Below the pieces are notes generated by a model. It worked only from the letters and a program-made list of their open reading frames with translations, searched no databases and was not told where the DNA came from. Shown here piece by piece: positions 1-8,045 of a stretch of DNA of 64,000 nt. Each line of letters begins with the position of its first letter. Within the stretch, counting starts at the first letter, position 1. The position numbers were made by a program, and so were the translations under genes. Origin of the DNA: Maritalea mobilis (GTDB lineage Bacteria; Pseudomonadota; Alphaproteobacteria; Rhizobiales; Devosiaceae); the NCBI RefSeq assembly GCF_004363175.1, contig NZ_SNYR01000001.1, positions 868,001 through 932,000 of the forward strand. The letters run 5' to 3'.

Positions 1-511
1 CCTTATGCAGCGCCACCAGCAAAAAGCCCGTGGCAATCGACACAGATTCAGGCACATAATAATTCTTATATTTATTGCCATCCGCGCCAATGCTGCGGCG
101 TTCGCCAAAAATAGCGATCAACCAAGGTGCTTTTTCCAAGAAGGGTTTGGAGGCGTCAGTGCCAATAGGTTTCAGCGCTTTCAGCCATTCCTCCCCGGCC
201 CGCCCTTCGTAAAAGGTCTTTTCTTCAATCTCTGCTTCTTCGCGAATGCGCCGCTTCATCTCTGCATCGCCAATCACAGCAAAATGCCATGGCTGATGGT
301 TCGCGCCATTTGGGGCGGTGCCCGCGGCCTTCAAACAAGTTTCGATAATATCGCGTGGCACTGGACGATCCGAAAACTCACGCACCGTATGCCGCTTTTT
401 TATGTCCTCATAAAAGGCCTGCGCCGCCGCGCACATTTCTGCCTCTGGCAGTTCCTTATAATCCGGCAAATCAATGGGTTCAAAATCTTGCCCAAACTGC
501 TGATCGACCAT
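1..511 (-). CDS. Nitroreductase family protein (3' end cut by window)
   Basis: Reading the minus strand from an ATG at 509-511 gives a 170-residue N-terminal piece that runs off the left edge. It carries the FMN-binding nitroreductase signature [13 protein letters not shown] (about residues 39-51), then [13 protein letters not shown] (about 67-79), typical of NAD(P)H-dependent flavin reductases of the iodotyrosine-deiodinase-like branch. A GGAGGG ribosome binding site lies just upstream. These enzymes reduce nitro, quinone or halogenated substrates with FMN; the substrate here is unknown. The promoter side carries the palindrome at 546-560 that also precedes the gene at 1449, so the neighbouring GntR regulator probably controls it. 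The identification rests on the motifs; the missing C-terminus cannot be judged. Confidence 0.88.
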   Translation of the reverse strand, partial: MVDQQFGQDFEPIDLPDYKELPEAEMCAAAQAFYEDIKKRHTVREFSDRPVPRDIIETCLKAAGTAPNGANHQPWHFAVIGDAEMKRRIREEAEIEEKTFYEGRAGEEWLKALKPIGTDASKPFLEKAPWLIAIFGERRSIGADGNKYKNYYVPESVSIATGFLLVALHK

Positions 512-545
512 ATTCCCTCCCACAGAATTTTGTATTGTCTATCAT

Positions 546-560
546 TATTGTCAGACAATA
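546..560. promoter_or_regulatory. Probable GntR operator, copy 1
   Basis: Perfect inverted repeat TATTGTC-A-GACAATA with 7-bp arms around one base. It lies 35 bp upstream of the nitroreductase ATG and just beyond the stop of the GntR gene. The same core recurs at 1395-1415. The length and the single-base centre fit operators of FCD-type GntR regulators; binding by the adjacent regulator is inferred. Confidence 0.75.
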
Positions 561-603
561 TAAAAGAACGAGCCAAATTGTCAAGCGATACACCCTGCAC
601 CGC

Positions 604-1269
604 CTAGTTTTGTGTCGCCAACTCGCGCTTAAAGTGACTACTGGGCAGCGCCTGCACCATTTCGCCCGCGTTCAGAATGTGCTGTTGCATCGCGGCCCCT
701 GCTTCCTGAGCTTGGCCAGACACCATATATTTAACAATGTCACGATGGTCTTGATTGGTGCGGAACACAGATTGCTGATCCACCAACACACGAAATTGCA
801 GCCAATAGATGGACGTTTCAAACTGCAAAATCACGCTTTTCAAATATTCATTATCAGCCAAATCCGCCAGATAATGGTGAAACTCCGTGTTGAGTTGTGA
901 AAACAAAGTGAGGTCGCGATCAGTCTCCGCCGCATCCATGCGACGCTGCAGATCAAGCACTTCTGTTGGCGAGGTATGCACATGCGGCGTAGCCAAGGCC
1001 ACCCCCAACGCTTCCAACGTTGCCCGCAACACATAAAGATCATGCACCTGCTTGCGGGTAAATTGGCGCACACTCACGCCACGGTGCCGTTCTGAAATCA
1101 AAAGGCCAGCTGCAATGAGGCGTTGAAATCCTTCGCGCACTGTCGATCGGCTCACCCCAAGATTTTGGGTAAACTCGGCTTCGACCAACCGCATGCCCGG
1201 CGCCAAGCGCCCAGTACGTACGGCATCCGTAATCATGTCCACAACAGATTCAACGCTGGATTCTGACAC
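604..1269 (-). CDS. GntR family transcriptional regulator, FCD domain
   Basis: N-terminal winged helix (DMITDAVRTGRLAPGMRLVE, then GVSRSTVREGFQRL) followed by an all-helical FCD ligand-binding domain with the conserved LYVLRATLEALGVALA and NTEFHHYLADLADN segments. The open frame extends to a TTG at 1329 with no ribosome binding site. I prefer the GTG at 1267-1269, preceded by GGGGGA and giving 221 residues starting MSESSVESVV, the usual length for the family. It sits between two copies of one palindrome, one before the nitroreductase and one before the CMD gene, so it probably represses both and perhaps itself. FCD regulators normally respond to carboxylic acids; the effector is unknown. Confidence 0.9.
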   Translation of the reverse strand: MSESSVESVVDMITDAVRTGRLAPGMRLVEAEFTQNLGVSRSTVREGFQRLIAAGLLISERHRGVSVRQFTRKQVHDLYVLRATLEALGVALATPHVHTSPTEVLDLQRRMDAAETDRDLTLFSQLNTEFHHYLADLADNEYLKSVILQFETSIYWLQFRVLVDQQSVFRTNQDHRDIVKYMVSGQAQEAGAAMQQHILNAGEMVQALPSSHFKRELATQN

Positions 1270-1394
1270 ACATCCCCCAATTTTTGGCTCCCACCCTTTC
1301 ACGCTAAAAAGAAAGGGTTCTCTTTGCAACCAAATTGCATTGCAATTCCTGCATTTTCAAAAGAATTTTTCAGTATAAATGCGGAATTTATGCG

Positions 1395-1415
1395 CTATAT
1401 TGTCAGACAATATAG
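1395..1415. promoter_or_regulatory. Probable GntR operator, copy 2
   Basis: Perfect 21-bp inverted repeat with arms CTATATTGTC and GACAATATAG around a single A. It lies between the divergent GntR regulator and the CMD-family gene, about 34 bp upstream of the latter's ATG. Its 15-bp core is identical to the site at 546-560. Confidence 0.8.
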
Positions 1416-1448
1416 TCTAGCAAGCACAATGCCAAGGGGGGGAGAAAA

Positions 1449-2057
1449 ATGGCGTGGATCAAAACGATTCCATTTGAGGAAGCAACGGGACGGCTAAAGC
1501 AGCTCTATCAAAGGGTCACTGGGCCTAACAATAATGTCGACAACATCATGATGATGCATTCGCTGCGCCCCCATTCCATGGAAGGCCATATGGCGATCTA
1601 CAAATATGTGCTGCACCATGCCAACAACACCATTCCCAAATGGTTTTTGGAGTGTATCGGCACCTATGTCAGCTATCTGAACAAGTGCAACTATTGCTTT
1701 GAACATCACTTTGTTGGCCTCAAGCGCAATCTAAAAGACGACGAACGAGCGGACGCGATTAAAGCCGCCATCGAGCGTCACGACATCTCAAGTGCCCCGC
1801 TGTCCCATCAGGAACTCGCCGCACTCGCCTACGCGCAGAAGCTCAATAATCAACCCGGCGAAATGGTAGAAGCCGACGTCGCCGCTTTGCGCGACGCTGG
1901 ATATGATGATGGCGAAATATTAGAAATCAATCAGGTCACTGCCTATTTCGGCTATGCCAACCGCACAGTCCTCGGCCTAGGCTGCTCCACCGATGGCGAC
2001 ATTATCGGCCTGTCACCCAACAATTCCGCCGACCCGGATGATTGGAACCATAGTTAG
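1449..2057 (+). CDS. Carboxymuconolactone decarboxylase / AhpD-like peroxidase-related protein
   Basis: A 202-residue protein with the AhpD-fold signature: a helix ending in YLNKCNYCFEHH (about residues 75-86), giving the CxxC pair and following histidine used by alkylhydroperoxidase-type enzymes. Length and layout match the 'uncharacterised peroxidase-related' branch rather than true gamma-carboxymuconolactone decarboxylases. A strong GGGGGGAG site precedes the ATG. The gene is monocistronic and divergent from the GntR regulator; it shares an operator with the nitroreductase at 1-511, which suggests one detoxification or aromatic-compound response. Substrate unknown. Confidence 0.85.
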   Translation: MAWIKTIPFEEATGRLKQLYQRVTGPNNNVDNIMMMHSLRPHSMEGHMAIYKYVLHHANNTIPKWFLECIGTYVSYLNKCNYCFEHHFVGLKRNLKDDERADAIKAAIERHDISSAPLSHQELAALAYAQKLNNQPGEMVEADVAALRDAGYDDGEILEINQVTAYFGYANRTVLGLGCSTDGDIIGLSPNNSADPDDWNHS

Positions 2058-2080
2058 AGCAAAGCCCAGTACACTCGCTT

Positions 2081-2112
2081 ACGTCATCCTCGGGCTTGAC
2101 CCGAGGATCCAA
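2081..2112. repeat. Intergenic palindrome of the CTTGA-loop family
   Basis: ATCCTCGGG-CTTGA-CCCGAGGAT, a perfect 9-bp stem with a CTTGA loop at 2086-2108, flanked by GTC and CCA. It lies between the ends of two convergent genes. The same loop with other stem sequences appears at 9683, 9802, 17192 and 17309. Confidence 0.8.
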
Positions 2113-2170
2113 GCAGCAATTATTCAAGACGTATATAGCTGGCCATTTTTCCGCAGATAGCCCCACCTAG

Positions 2171-2192
2171 ATTCCCCCCCACGCGGGAATGA
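2171..2192. repeat. Degenerate GGGAATGAC-type palindrome
   Basis: Short inverted repeat ATTCCC...GGGAATGAC between convergent genes. It resembles an imperfect version of the ATTCCCGC/GCGGGAAT element at 17374-17393. Confidence 0.5.
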
Positions 2193-2222
2193 CAGGACGC
2201 AGAGTCGCAAGTCAAACAAAGC

Positions 2223-3005
2223 CTAAAACCGCGCAATCCCATTCGGTGCCCGCGCATAAAGCTGCAATCCGGCCTCTTCCGCCTTATCTAGCGCCAACGC
2301 CGTCGGCGCCGAAATGGACAGTAAAGCCCCCACACCATGCCGCGCCGCCTTCTCAACAATTTCAAAAGAACAGCGACTGGAAACCATCAAAAACCCGTCA
2401 GGAAACGCCTCACCGACCAACGCCGCGCGTGCCCGCGCGCCCAAGAGCTTATCCACTGCATTGTGACGCCCCACATCCTCACGGACAGCAACGATGTCGC
2501 ATTCCAGCGACACCCAAGCTGCCCCATGCACGGAATGGGTTTGCTGATTAAGCTCCTGATGCGACGAAAAAGCAGCCATTGCCTTCTCCATCACCTCCTT
2601 AGCGGGCGTCACTGCACCCACTTTGGGCAATTTCGCCAAAAACTGATCCGCATTGTCCAGCCCGCAAAGCCCGCACCCAGATGCACCAACCAGATGCCGT
2701 CGCCGTTGGGTTAAGTCCAACCGCTCCAGCCGCGCCTGATCGATCTCCATATGCAAATCAATGCCCAGCACGTTTGGCTCGGCCCGCACCGATTTGATCT
2801 CGGACGCATCTGACACAACCCGTTCGCTGACGGAAAACCCATAGGCAAAGTCGGTTAAATCCTGTGGGCTGGCCAGCATCACCGCATAATTGCGCTGGCG
2901 ATAGACCAAGGCCAGCGGGCATTCATTCGCCAATTGCCATTGATCACGCGTGCCATCAATGTCGATATCGACGGCCCGCGCCACCTCTTGCTCTTTGTCC
3001 GCCAC
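2223..3005 (-). CDS. fdhD: Formate dehydrogenase accessory sulfurtransferase FdhD
   Basis: A 260-residue protein with the FdhD hallmarks: the ECPLALVYRQRNYAVMLASP segment near the N-terminus, the GCGLCG CxxC loop that relays sulfur, and the C-terminal AVREDVGRHNAVDKLLG block. FdhD passes sulfur from IscS to the Mo-bis-MGD cofactor, which formate dehydrogenase needs for activity. Translation starts with GTG inside the fdsA stop (TAGTG), so the two genes are translationally coupled and form the end of the fds operon. No fdsD reading frame follows in the 165 bp before the convergent gene. Confidence 0.96.
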   Translation of the reverse strand: MADKEQEVARAVDIDIDGTRDQWQLANECPLALVYRQRNYAVMLASPQDLTDFAYGFSVSERVVSDASEIKSVRAEPNVLGIDLHMEIDQARLERLDLTQRRRHLVGASGCGLCGLDNADQFLAKLPKVGAVTPAKEVMEKAMAAFSSHQELNQQTHSVHGAAWVSLECDIVAVREDVGRHNAVDKLLGARARAALVGEAFPDGFLMVSSRCSFEIVEKAARHGVGALLSISAPTALALDKAEEAGLQLYARAPNGIARF

Positions 3006-5854
3006 TATTCCGCAGGCTCTTTCGGCGCATCCATCAATTGGCGCAAGCTTGGCGTTTCCAACTCATATTGCTCCTGCCAATCGGACTTATGGTTGGCCGG
3101 GTTCACCTCAACCGCGGTCACCTTATATTCCGGGCAATTGGTCGCCCAGTCGGAATTCTCCGTGGTGATCACATTCGCACCCGTCTCCGGATGGTGGAAC
3201 GTGGTATAAACCACACCCGGTGCCATCCGCTCCGACACAACCGCCCGCAAGCTGGTTTCGCCCTTACGCGACCGCAAAGACACCCAATGGCCATCACGAA
3301 TGCCGCGCGCTTCCGCATCGCTAGGGTGGATTTCCAACACATCCTCGCCCCACCAATCAATATTGGAGGTGCGGCGCGTTTGCGCGCCCACATTATACTG
3401 GCTCAAAATTCGCCCTGTGGTGAGGATCAGTGGGAATTTGCGGTTGGTTTTCTCCGTCGTCGGCACATATTCGGTGACCACAAAGGCCCCTTTGCCGCGC
3501 ACAAAGCCATCCACATGCATGATCGATGTACCATCCGGCGCATCATCATTCACCGGCCATTGCAACGAGCCGTCGCGGTCCAGCCGTTCAAAGCTCACTC
3601 CGGCGAACGTCGGCGTCAACGCTGCGATCTCGTCCATGATTTCACTGGCACTGGCATAGTTCATTTCCGCATAGCCCATTTCATTGGCCAGCCGCTGCGT
3701 CACTTCCCATTCTTCCAATCCGGTGGCCGATTTCATCACGGGGCGCACCCGGTTGATCCGCCGCTCGGCATTGATGAACGTCCCGTCCTTTTCCAAAAAG
3801 CTGGTACCCGGCAAAAACACATGCGCGAAACGCGCTGTCTCATTCAAAAACAAATCCTGCACGATCAGCATATCCAGCGAGCGCAACGCTTCCTCCACAT
3901 GCTGGGTATTTGGATCAGACTGGGCGATGTCCTCGCCCTGCACATACATGCCTTTATAATGGCCCGCGATAGCTTCATCGAACATATTGGGAATGCGATA
4001 GCCAGGCACACCATCCAGCTCACGCTGCCATGCCTGCTCAAAGCTGCCGCGCACCTCTTCATTGTCCACGCCGCGATAGCCGGAAAATTCATGCGGGAAC
4101 GAGCCCATATCGCAAGAGCCCTGCACATTGTTCTGGCCGCGCAGCGGGTTCACGCCCACGCCGCGCACGCCAATATTGCCAGTGGCCATCGCCAAATTCG
4201 CCATGCCCATCACCATGGTCGAGCCTTGGCTGTGTTCGGTGACGCCCAAGCCATAATAGATGGCCGCCTTGCCGCCCGTGGCATAAAGCCGAGCCGCAGC
4301 ACGAATAGCTTCCGCGTCAACGCCGCACTCCGCCGCAACGCTTTCTGGCGAGTTGATCTCATCCGTGATGAAGTCAAACCATTCCTTGTAGCTCTGCAAA
4401 TCGCAGCGCTCATCCACAAAGCTTTGATCCATCAAGCCCTCAGTGGCCACCACATGCGCGATTGCATTCACCACGGCAACATTGGTGCCTGGCTTCAACG
4501 GCAAATGATAGTCCGCTTCAATATGAGCAGACCGGACCAAATCAATCTTGCGCGGATCAATCACAATCAGCTTTGCGCCTTGGCGCAACCGACGCTTCAT
4601 TTGCGAGGCAAAAACCGGATGGGCATCGGTCGGGTTGGCCCCGATCACCATGATCACATCGGCCTCTTTCACCGAGTCAAAATCCTGCGTCCCGGCAGAC
4701 GTACCAAAGGTCTGCTTCAGGCCATAGCCGGTGGGCGAATGACAAACGCGCGCGCATGTATCCACATTATTGTTGCCAAAGGCGGTGCGGATCATTTTTT
4801 GCACCACCCACACTTCTTCCGCAGTGCAGCGCGATGACGTGATACCGCCAATGGACTTTCGCCCGTATTTCTCTTGCGCCTTCTTCAAGCCATCGGCTGC
4901 AAATTTAATCGCCTCATCCCAGCTCACTTCGCGCCACGGATCAGTGATCTTGTCGCGAATCATAGGTTGCGTGATGCGATCCTTATGGGTGGCATAGCCC
5001 CAGGCAAAACGCCCCTTCACGCAGGAATGGCCATGATTGGCCTTGCCATCTTTGTAAGGCACCATGCGGATCACCTGATCGCCGCGCATCTCCGCCTTGA
5101 ACGAACAGCCCACACCGCAATAGGCGCAGGTGGTCAACACAGTGCGGTTCGGCACCCCATGGTCGATCACAGCCTTTTCTTCCAACGTTGCTGTCGGACA
5201 AGCCTGCACACAAGCGCCGCAAGACACACATTCAGAGGAAAAGAAATCTTCCGTGCCCAACGCCACCTTGCTGTCGAACGCCCGTCCGGAAATGGTCAAT
5301 GCCAAAGTGCCCTGCACCTCGTCACACGCCCGCACGCAGCGCGAACACACAATGCATTTGCTTGGGTCAAAAGTGAAATAAGGATTGCTCTCATCCTTCG
5401 GCGCATCAAAATGATTTGCGCCCTCATAGCCATAGCGCACATCGCGCAGTCCAACCTCGCCCGCCATATCCTGCAATTCGCAATCGCCATTGGCGGCGCA
5501 GGTCAAGCAGTCCAACGGATGGTCAGAGATATAAAGCTCCATCACCCCGCGACGCAGCTTTTCCAAGCGCGGCGTTTGGGTGGAAATGCTCATGCCTTCA
5601 GCCACAGGCGTGGTGCAACTGGCTGGGGTGCCTTTGCGCCCCTCAATCTCCACCAAACATAGGCGACACGAGCCAAACGAATTCATGCTGTCTGTGGCGC
5701 AGAGTTTGGGAATATCCAACCCCACCGTCGCCGCCGCGCGCATCACGCTGGTGCCTTCAGGCACACTCACCTCAAACCCGTCAATGGTCACCAACACGTG
5801 CTTGTCGGATTTAGAAGCTGGGGTGCCGAAATCTTTCTCTTTCAGGATCGCCAT
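3005..5854 (-). CDS. fdsA: NAD-dependent formate dehydrogenase, alpha (catalytic) subunit
   Basis: A 949-residue molybdoenzyme that oxidises formate to CO2. Visible in order: an N-terminal [2Fe-2S] plant-type domain (Cys52, 63, 66, 80), a NuoG-like histidine/cysteine cluster region (Cys116, 119, 125), two ferredoxin-type [4Fe-4S] motifs (Cys167/170/173/177 and 209/212/215/219), a proximal cluster (Cys243/246/250/278), then the bis-MGD domain with the Mo ligand Cys371 in ARVCHSPT, so the enzyme is of the cysteine and not the selenocysteine type. AGGAGG precedes the ATG, 9 bp after fdsB. It acts in the cytoplasm with FdsB and FdsG, passing electrons to NAD. Confidence 0.97.
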   Translation of the reverse strand: MAILKEKDFGTPASKSDKHVLVTIDGFEVSVPEGTSVMRAAATVGLDIPKLCATDSMNSFGSCRLCLVEIEGRKGTPASCTTPVAEGMSISTQTPRLEKLRRGVMELYISDHPLDCLTCAANGDCELQDMAGEVGLRDVRYGYEGANHFDAPKDESNPYFTFDPSKCIVCSRCVRACDEVQGTLALTISGRAFDSKVALGTEDFFSSECVSCGACVQACPTATLEEKAVIDHGVPNRTVLTTCAYCGVGCSFKAEMRGDQVIRMVPYKDGKANHGHSCVKGRFAWGYATHKDRITQPMIRDKITDPWREVSWDEAIKFAADGLKKAQEKYGRKSIGGITSSRCTAEEVWVVQKMIRTAFGNNNVDTCARVCHSPTGYGLKQTFGTSAGTQDFDSVKEADVIMVIGANPTDAHPVFASQMKRRLRQGAKLIVIDPRKIDLVRSAHIEADYHLPLKPGTNVAVVNAIAHVVATEGLMDQSFVDERCDLQSYKEWFDFITDEINSPESVAAECGVDAEAIRAAARLYATGGKAAIYYGLGVTEHSQGSTMVMGMANLAMATGNIGVRGVGVNPLRGQNNVQGSCDMGSFPHEFSGYRGVDNEEVRGSFEQAWQRELDGVPGYRIPNMFDEAIAGHYKGMYVQGEDIAQSDPNTQHVEEALRSLDMLIVQDLFLNETARFAHVFLPGTSFLEKDGTFINAERRINRVRPVMKSATGLEEWEVTQRLANEMGYAEMNYASASEIMDEIAALTPTFAGVSFERLDRDGSLQWPVNDDAPDGTSIMHVDGFVRGKGAFVVTEYVPTTEKTNRKFPLILTTGRILSQYNVGAQTRRTSNIDWWGEDVLEIHPSDAEARGIRDGHWVSLRSRKGETSLRAVVSERMAPGVVYTTFHHPETGANVITTENSDWATNCPEYKVTAVEVNPANHKSDWQEQYELETPSLRQLMDAPKEPAE

Positions 5855-5863
5855 TTGATCCTC

Positions 5864-7417
5864 CTATTCTGCTGCACGGACAGCATGGTCCGGCTCAAAA
5901 TCGTCTGGGAAATGCTTTTTCGCGCTCATCACGGGGATCGGGGTCATCCCTCCCATGGCGCACAAAGAGCCATCCACCATCAGTTCGCAAAGGTCATCGA
6001 GCAGCACCATATTTTGCGCCCAATCCTCGCCTTTGGCAATGCGCTCCATAACTTCGGTGCCACGCACCGCGCCCACCCGACATGGCGTGCACTTGCCACA
6101 GCTTTCCTCAGCGCAAAATTCAAAGGCGTAATGTGCCTGCTCGCGCAGATTGACCTGGTCATCAAAAACCACCAGTCCACCATGGCCAACACCGGCCCCA
6201 TGTTCGGCCAGCGTCTCATAATCCATTGGCAGGTCCAACAGATCTTCCGGCAAATATGCGCCCAACGGCCCACCGATCTGCACAGCGCGGAACGGGCGCC
6301 CGCTGCGGGTGCCGCCGCCAAAATCTTCGATCAATGTGCGGAGGGAAAGGCCAAAGGCTTTCTCCACCAAACCACCATGGGCAATATTGCCCGCCAGTTG
6401 AAACGCCAAAGTGCCTTTAGATTTGCCCATGCCATAATCAGCATAGAACTGACCGCCCTTCGCCAAAATAATTGGCACGCTGCAGAGGGAAATCACATTG
6501 TGCACAAGGGTCGGCTTGCCGAACAAGCCTTCCAATGCTGGCAGCGGTGGCTTGGCCCGCACCTGTCCACGCTTGCCTTCCAAACTCTCGAGCAGCGAGG
6601 TCTCTTCCCCGCAAATATAAGCACCCGCACCAACAAAGACTTCGAGGTCAAACGCATGATTCGACCCCAGAACATTCTCGCCCAACAGATTGTTTTCACG
6701 GGCAATTTCGATGGCTTGATTCAATACTTTAAGTGCCACCGGATATTCCGAGCGCAGATAGATATAGCCTTTGGTGGCACCCACGCCCAACCCAGCGATC
6801 GCCATCCCTTCGATCAGGCAAAACGGGTCGCCTTCCATAATCATCCGGTCAGCAAAAGTGCCGCTATCGCCTTCGTCGGCATTGCAGACGATATATTTCT
6901 GGTCGGCTTCAGCTTCGCTCACGGTCTTCCATTTGATGCCCGCCGGAAAGCCTGCGCCGCCGCGCCCACGTAGGCCGGATAGCATCACTTCGCCGACAAT
7001 TTCCTCGCGGCTCAATTCGATTGCCCGCTTCAACCCAGCCAAGCCACCTTGCGCCGCATAGGCATCCAAATCCAACGGATCAATGATGCCGCAACGCGCA
7101 AAGGTTAGTCGCTCTTGCTTCGCCAGAAATGAATGTGCATCGACCTCGCCAATGCAGCTTTGATGATCCGCTTTGGTCAAAAAGTCCGCCTCAAACAGAG
7201 AAGATACATCGCTCTCATCTACATTGGCAAAGCCAATCCGCTTGCCGCCCTGCTCAACTTCAACCAGCGGCTCCAACCAGTGCATCCCGCGCGAGCCATT
7301 GCGCACCATTTGCACTGAGGCATCGCGCTTTTGCGCTTCGGCCAAAATCGCCTCGGCCACCTCGTCGGCGCCAAGGGCAACAGCCGCGCTATCTAAAGGC
7401 ACATAAATCTTGATCAT
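5864..7417 (-). CDS. fdsB: NAD-dependent formate dehydrogenase, beta subunit (NuoF-like)
   Basis: A 517-residue flavoprotein. An N-terminal thioredoxin-like [2Fe-2S]-type fold is followed by the NuoF core: GLRGRGGAGFPAGIKW (FMN and NADH site), CNADEGDSGTFADR, and the C-terminal ESCGKCTPCR motif of the N3-type [4Fe-4S] cluster. It takes electrons from FdsA and reduces NAD. The frame opens upstream at 7477, but the ATG at 7417 (MIKIYVPLD) sits 8 bp after a GTGGAGG site and almost touches the fdsG stop, so I take that start. Second gene of the operon. Confidence 0.95.
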   Translation of the reverse strand: MIKIYVPLDSAAVALGADEVAEAILAEAQKRDASVQMVRNGSRGMHWLEPLVEVEQGGKRIGFANVDESDVSSLFEADFLTKADHQSCIGEVDAHSFLAKQERLTFARCGIIDPLDLDAYAAQGGLAGLKRAIELSREEIVGEVMLSGLRGRGGAGFPAGIKWKTVSEAEADQKYIVCNADEGDSGTFADRMIMEGDPFCLIEGMAIAGLGVGATKGYIYLRSEYPVALKVLNQAIEIARENNLLGENVLGSNHAFDLEVFVGAGAYICGEETSLLESLEGKRGQVRAKPPLPALEGLFGKPTLVHNVISLCSVPIILAKGGQFYADYGMGKSKGTLAFQLAGNIAHGGLVEKAFGLSLRTLIEDFGGGTRSGRPFRAVQIGGPLGAYLPEDLLDLPMDYETLAEHGAGVGHGGLVVFDDQVNLREQAHYAFEFCAEESCGKCTPCRVGAVRGTEVMERIAKGEDWAQNMVLLDDLCELMVDGSLCAMGGMTPIPVMSAKKHFPDDFEPDHAVRAAE

Positions 7418-7418
7418 G

Positions 7419-7862
7419 CTATGCCTCCACCCGCTTGGCGATTTTATCTGCGTCAGCTTTGCCCACCAATTTGCCATTCACCTCTGCCGCGGGCGACACC
7501 GAGCAAAGCCCCAAGCAATAAACCGGCTCAATCGTCAGTTCTCGCGCCAAATCCGTCTCGCCCAGCTTCAGGGCAAAGCGTTCTTCCAGCGCGGCAACCA
7601 ATTCACGCGACCCCATCGACTGGCAACTCTCCGCCACGCACACGCGCACATGGTTGGCGCCCGCCCGCTGGTCGCGGAAATCAGCATAAAAGCTGATCAC
7701 GCCTTTCACTTCTGCTTTGGTGATGTTGAAAAGCTCTGCCGCCACGGGCACCACATCTTCAGGCAAGTAGCCCATTTCAGCCTGCACTGCGTGCATCGCC
7801 GAAATCAGCCCACCTGTTTCGCCCACAAAAGGCGCAATAATTTTATGCAACTTGTCTGTCAT
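7419..7862 (-). CDS. fdsG: NAD-dependent formate dehydrogenase, gamma subunit (NuoE-like)
   Basis: A 147-residue thioredoxin-fold [2Fe-2S] subunit of the NuoE family. The four ligands are visible as CVAESC and CLGLC. Homologues begin near MTDKLHKIIAPF; the ATG at 7860-7862 is preceded by GGAGGGGGAAG, whereas the longer frame to 7958 has no such site. First gene of fdsG-fdsB-fdsA-fdhD. The roughly 180 bp upstream, before the MATE gene, holds several palindromes and probably the operon promoter. Confidence 0.94.
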   Translation of the reverse strand: MTDKLHKIIAPFVGETGGLISAMHAVQAEMGYLPEDVVPVAAELFNITKAEVKGVISFYADFRDQRAGANHVRVCVAESCQSMGSRELVAALEERFALKLGETDLARELTIEPVYCLGLCSVSPAAEVNGKLVGKADADKIAKRVEA

Positions 7863-7944
7863 GGCGCTAGCTTCCCCCTCCCGCGTGCAACCGTCAAGCG
7901 GTCCGCGCGTCAAACTTTTGTTCAGGGCAGCTAAATTGCTGTGC

Positions 7945-8020
7945 CTCATGTGCCCCAAATCATTTTAAACTTAAAATAACATGAGACACATGACAATTAT
8001 ACATCTGAATGAGATCTCAT
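7945..8020 (-). promoter_or_regulatory. Probable promoter/operator region of the fds operon
   Basis: This AT-rich spacer upstream of fdsG holds three inverted repeats: CTCATGT (7945-7951) with ACATGAG (7979-7985), the inner TTTTAA-AC-TTAAAA (7963-7976), and the 12-bp palindrome ATGAGATCTCAT (8009-8020). No regulator gene lies next to the operon. The regulatory role is inferred from position and symmetry. Confidence 0.4.
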
Positions 8021-8045
8021 CCAAATAACGGATGATTGACTGCAC

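Noticed and set aside
2864-4837. Long 657-residue plus-strand frame
   Set aside because: It is antisense to fdsA, has a low-complexity composition rich in His, Arg and Ala, and has no ribosome binding site; a mirror of the high-codon-bias fdsA gene.
5798-6973. 391-residue plus-strand frame
   Set aside because: Antisense to fdsB with the same unusual composition; fdsB carries all family motifs.
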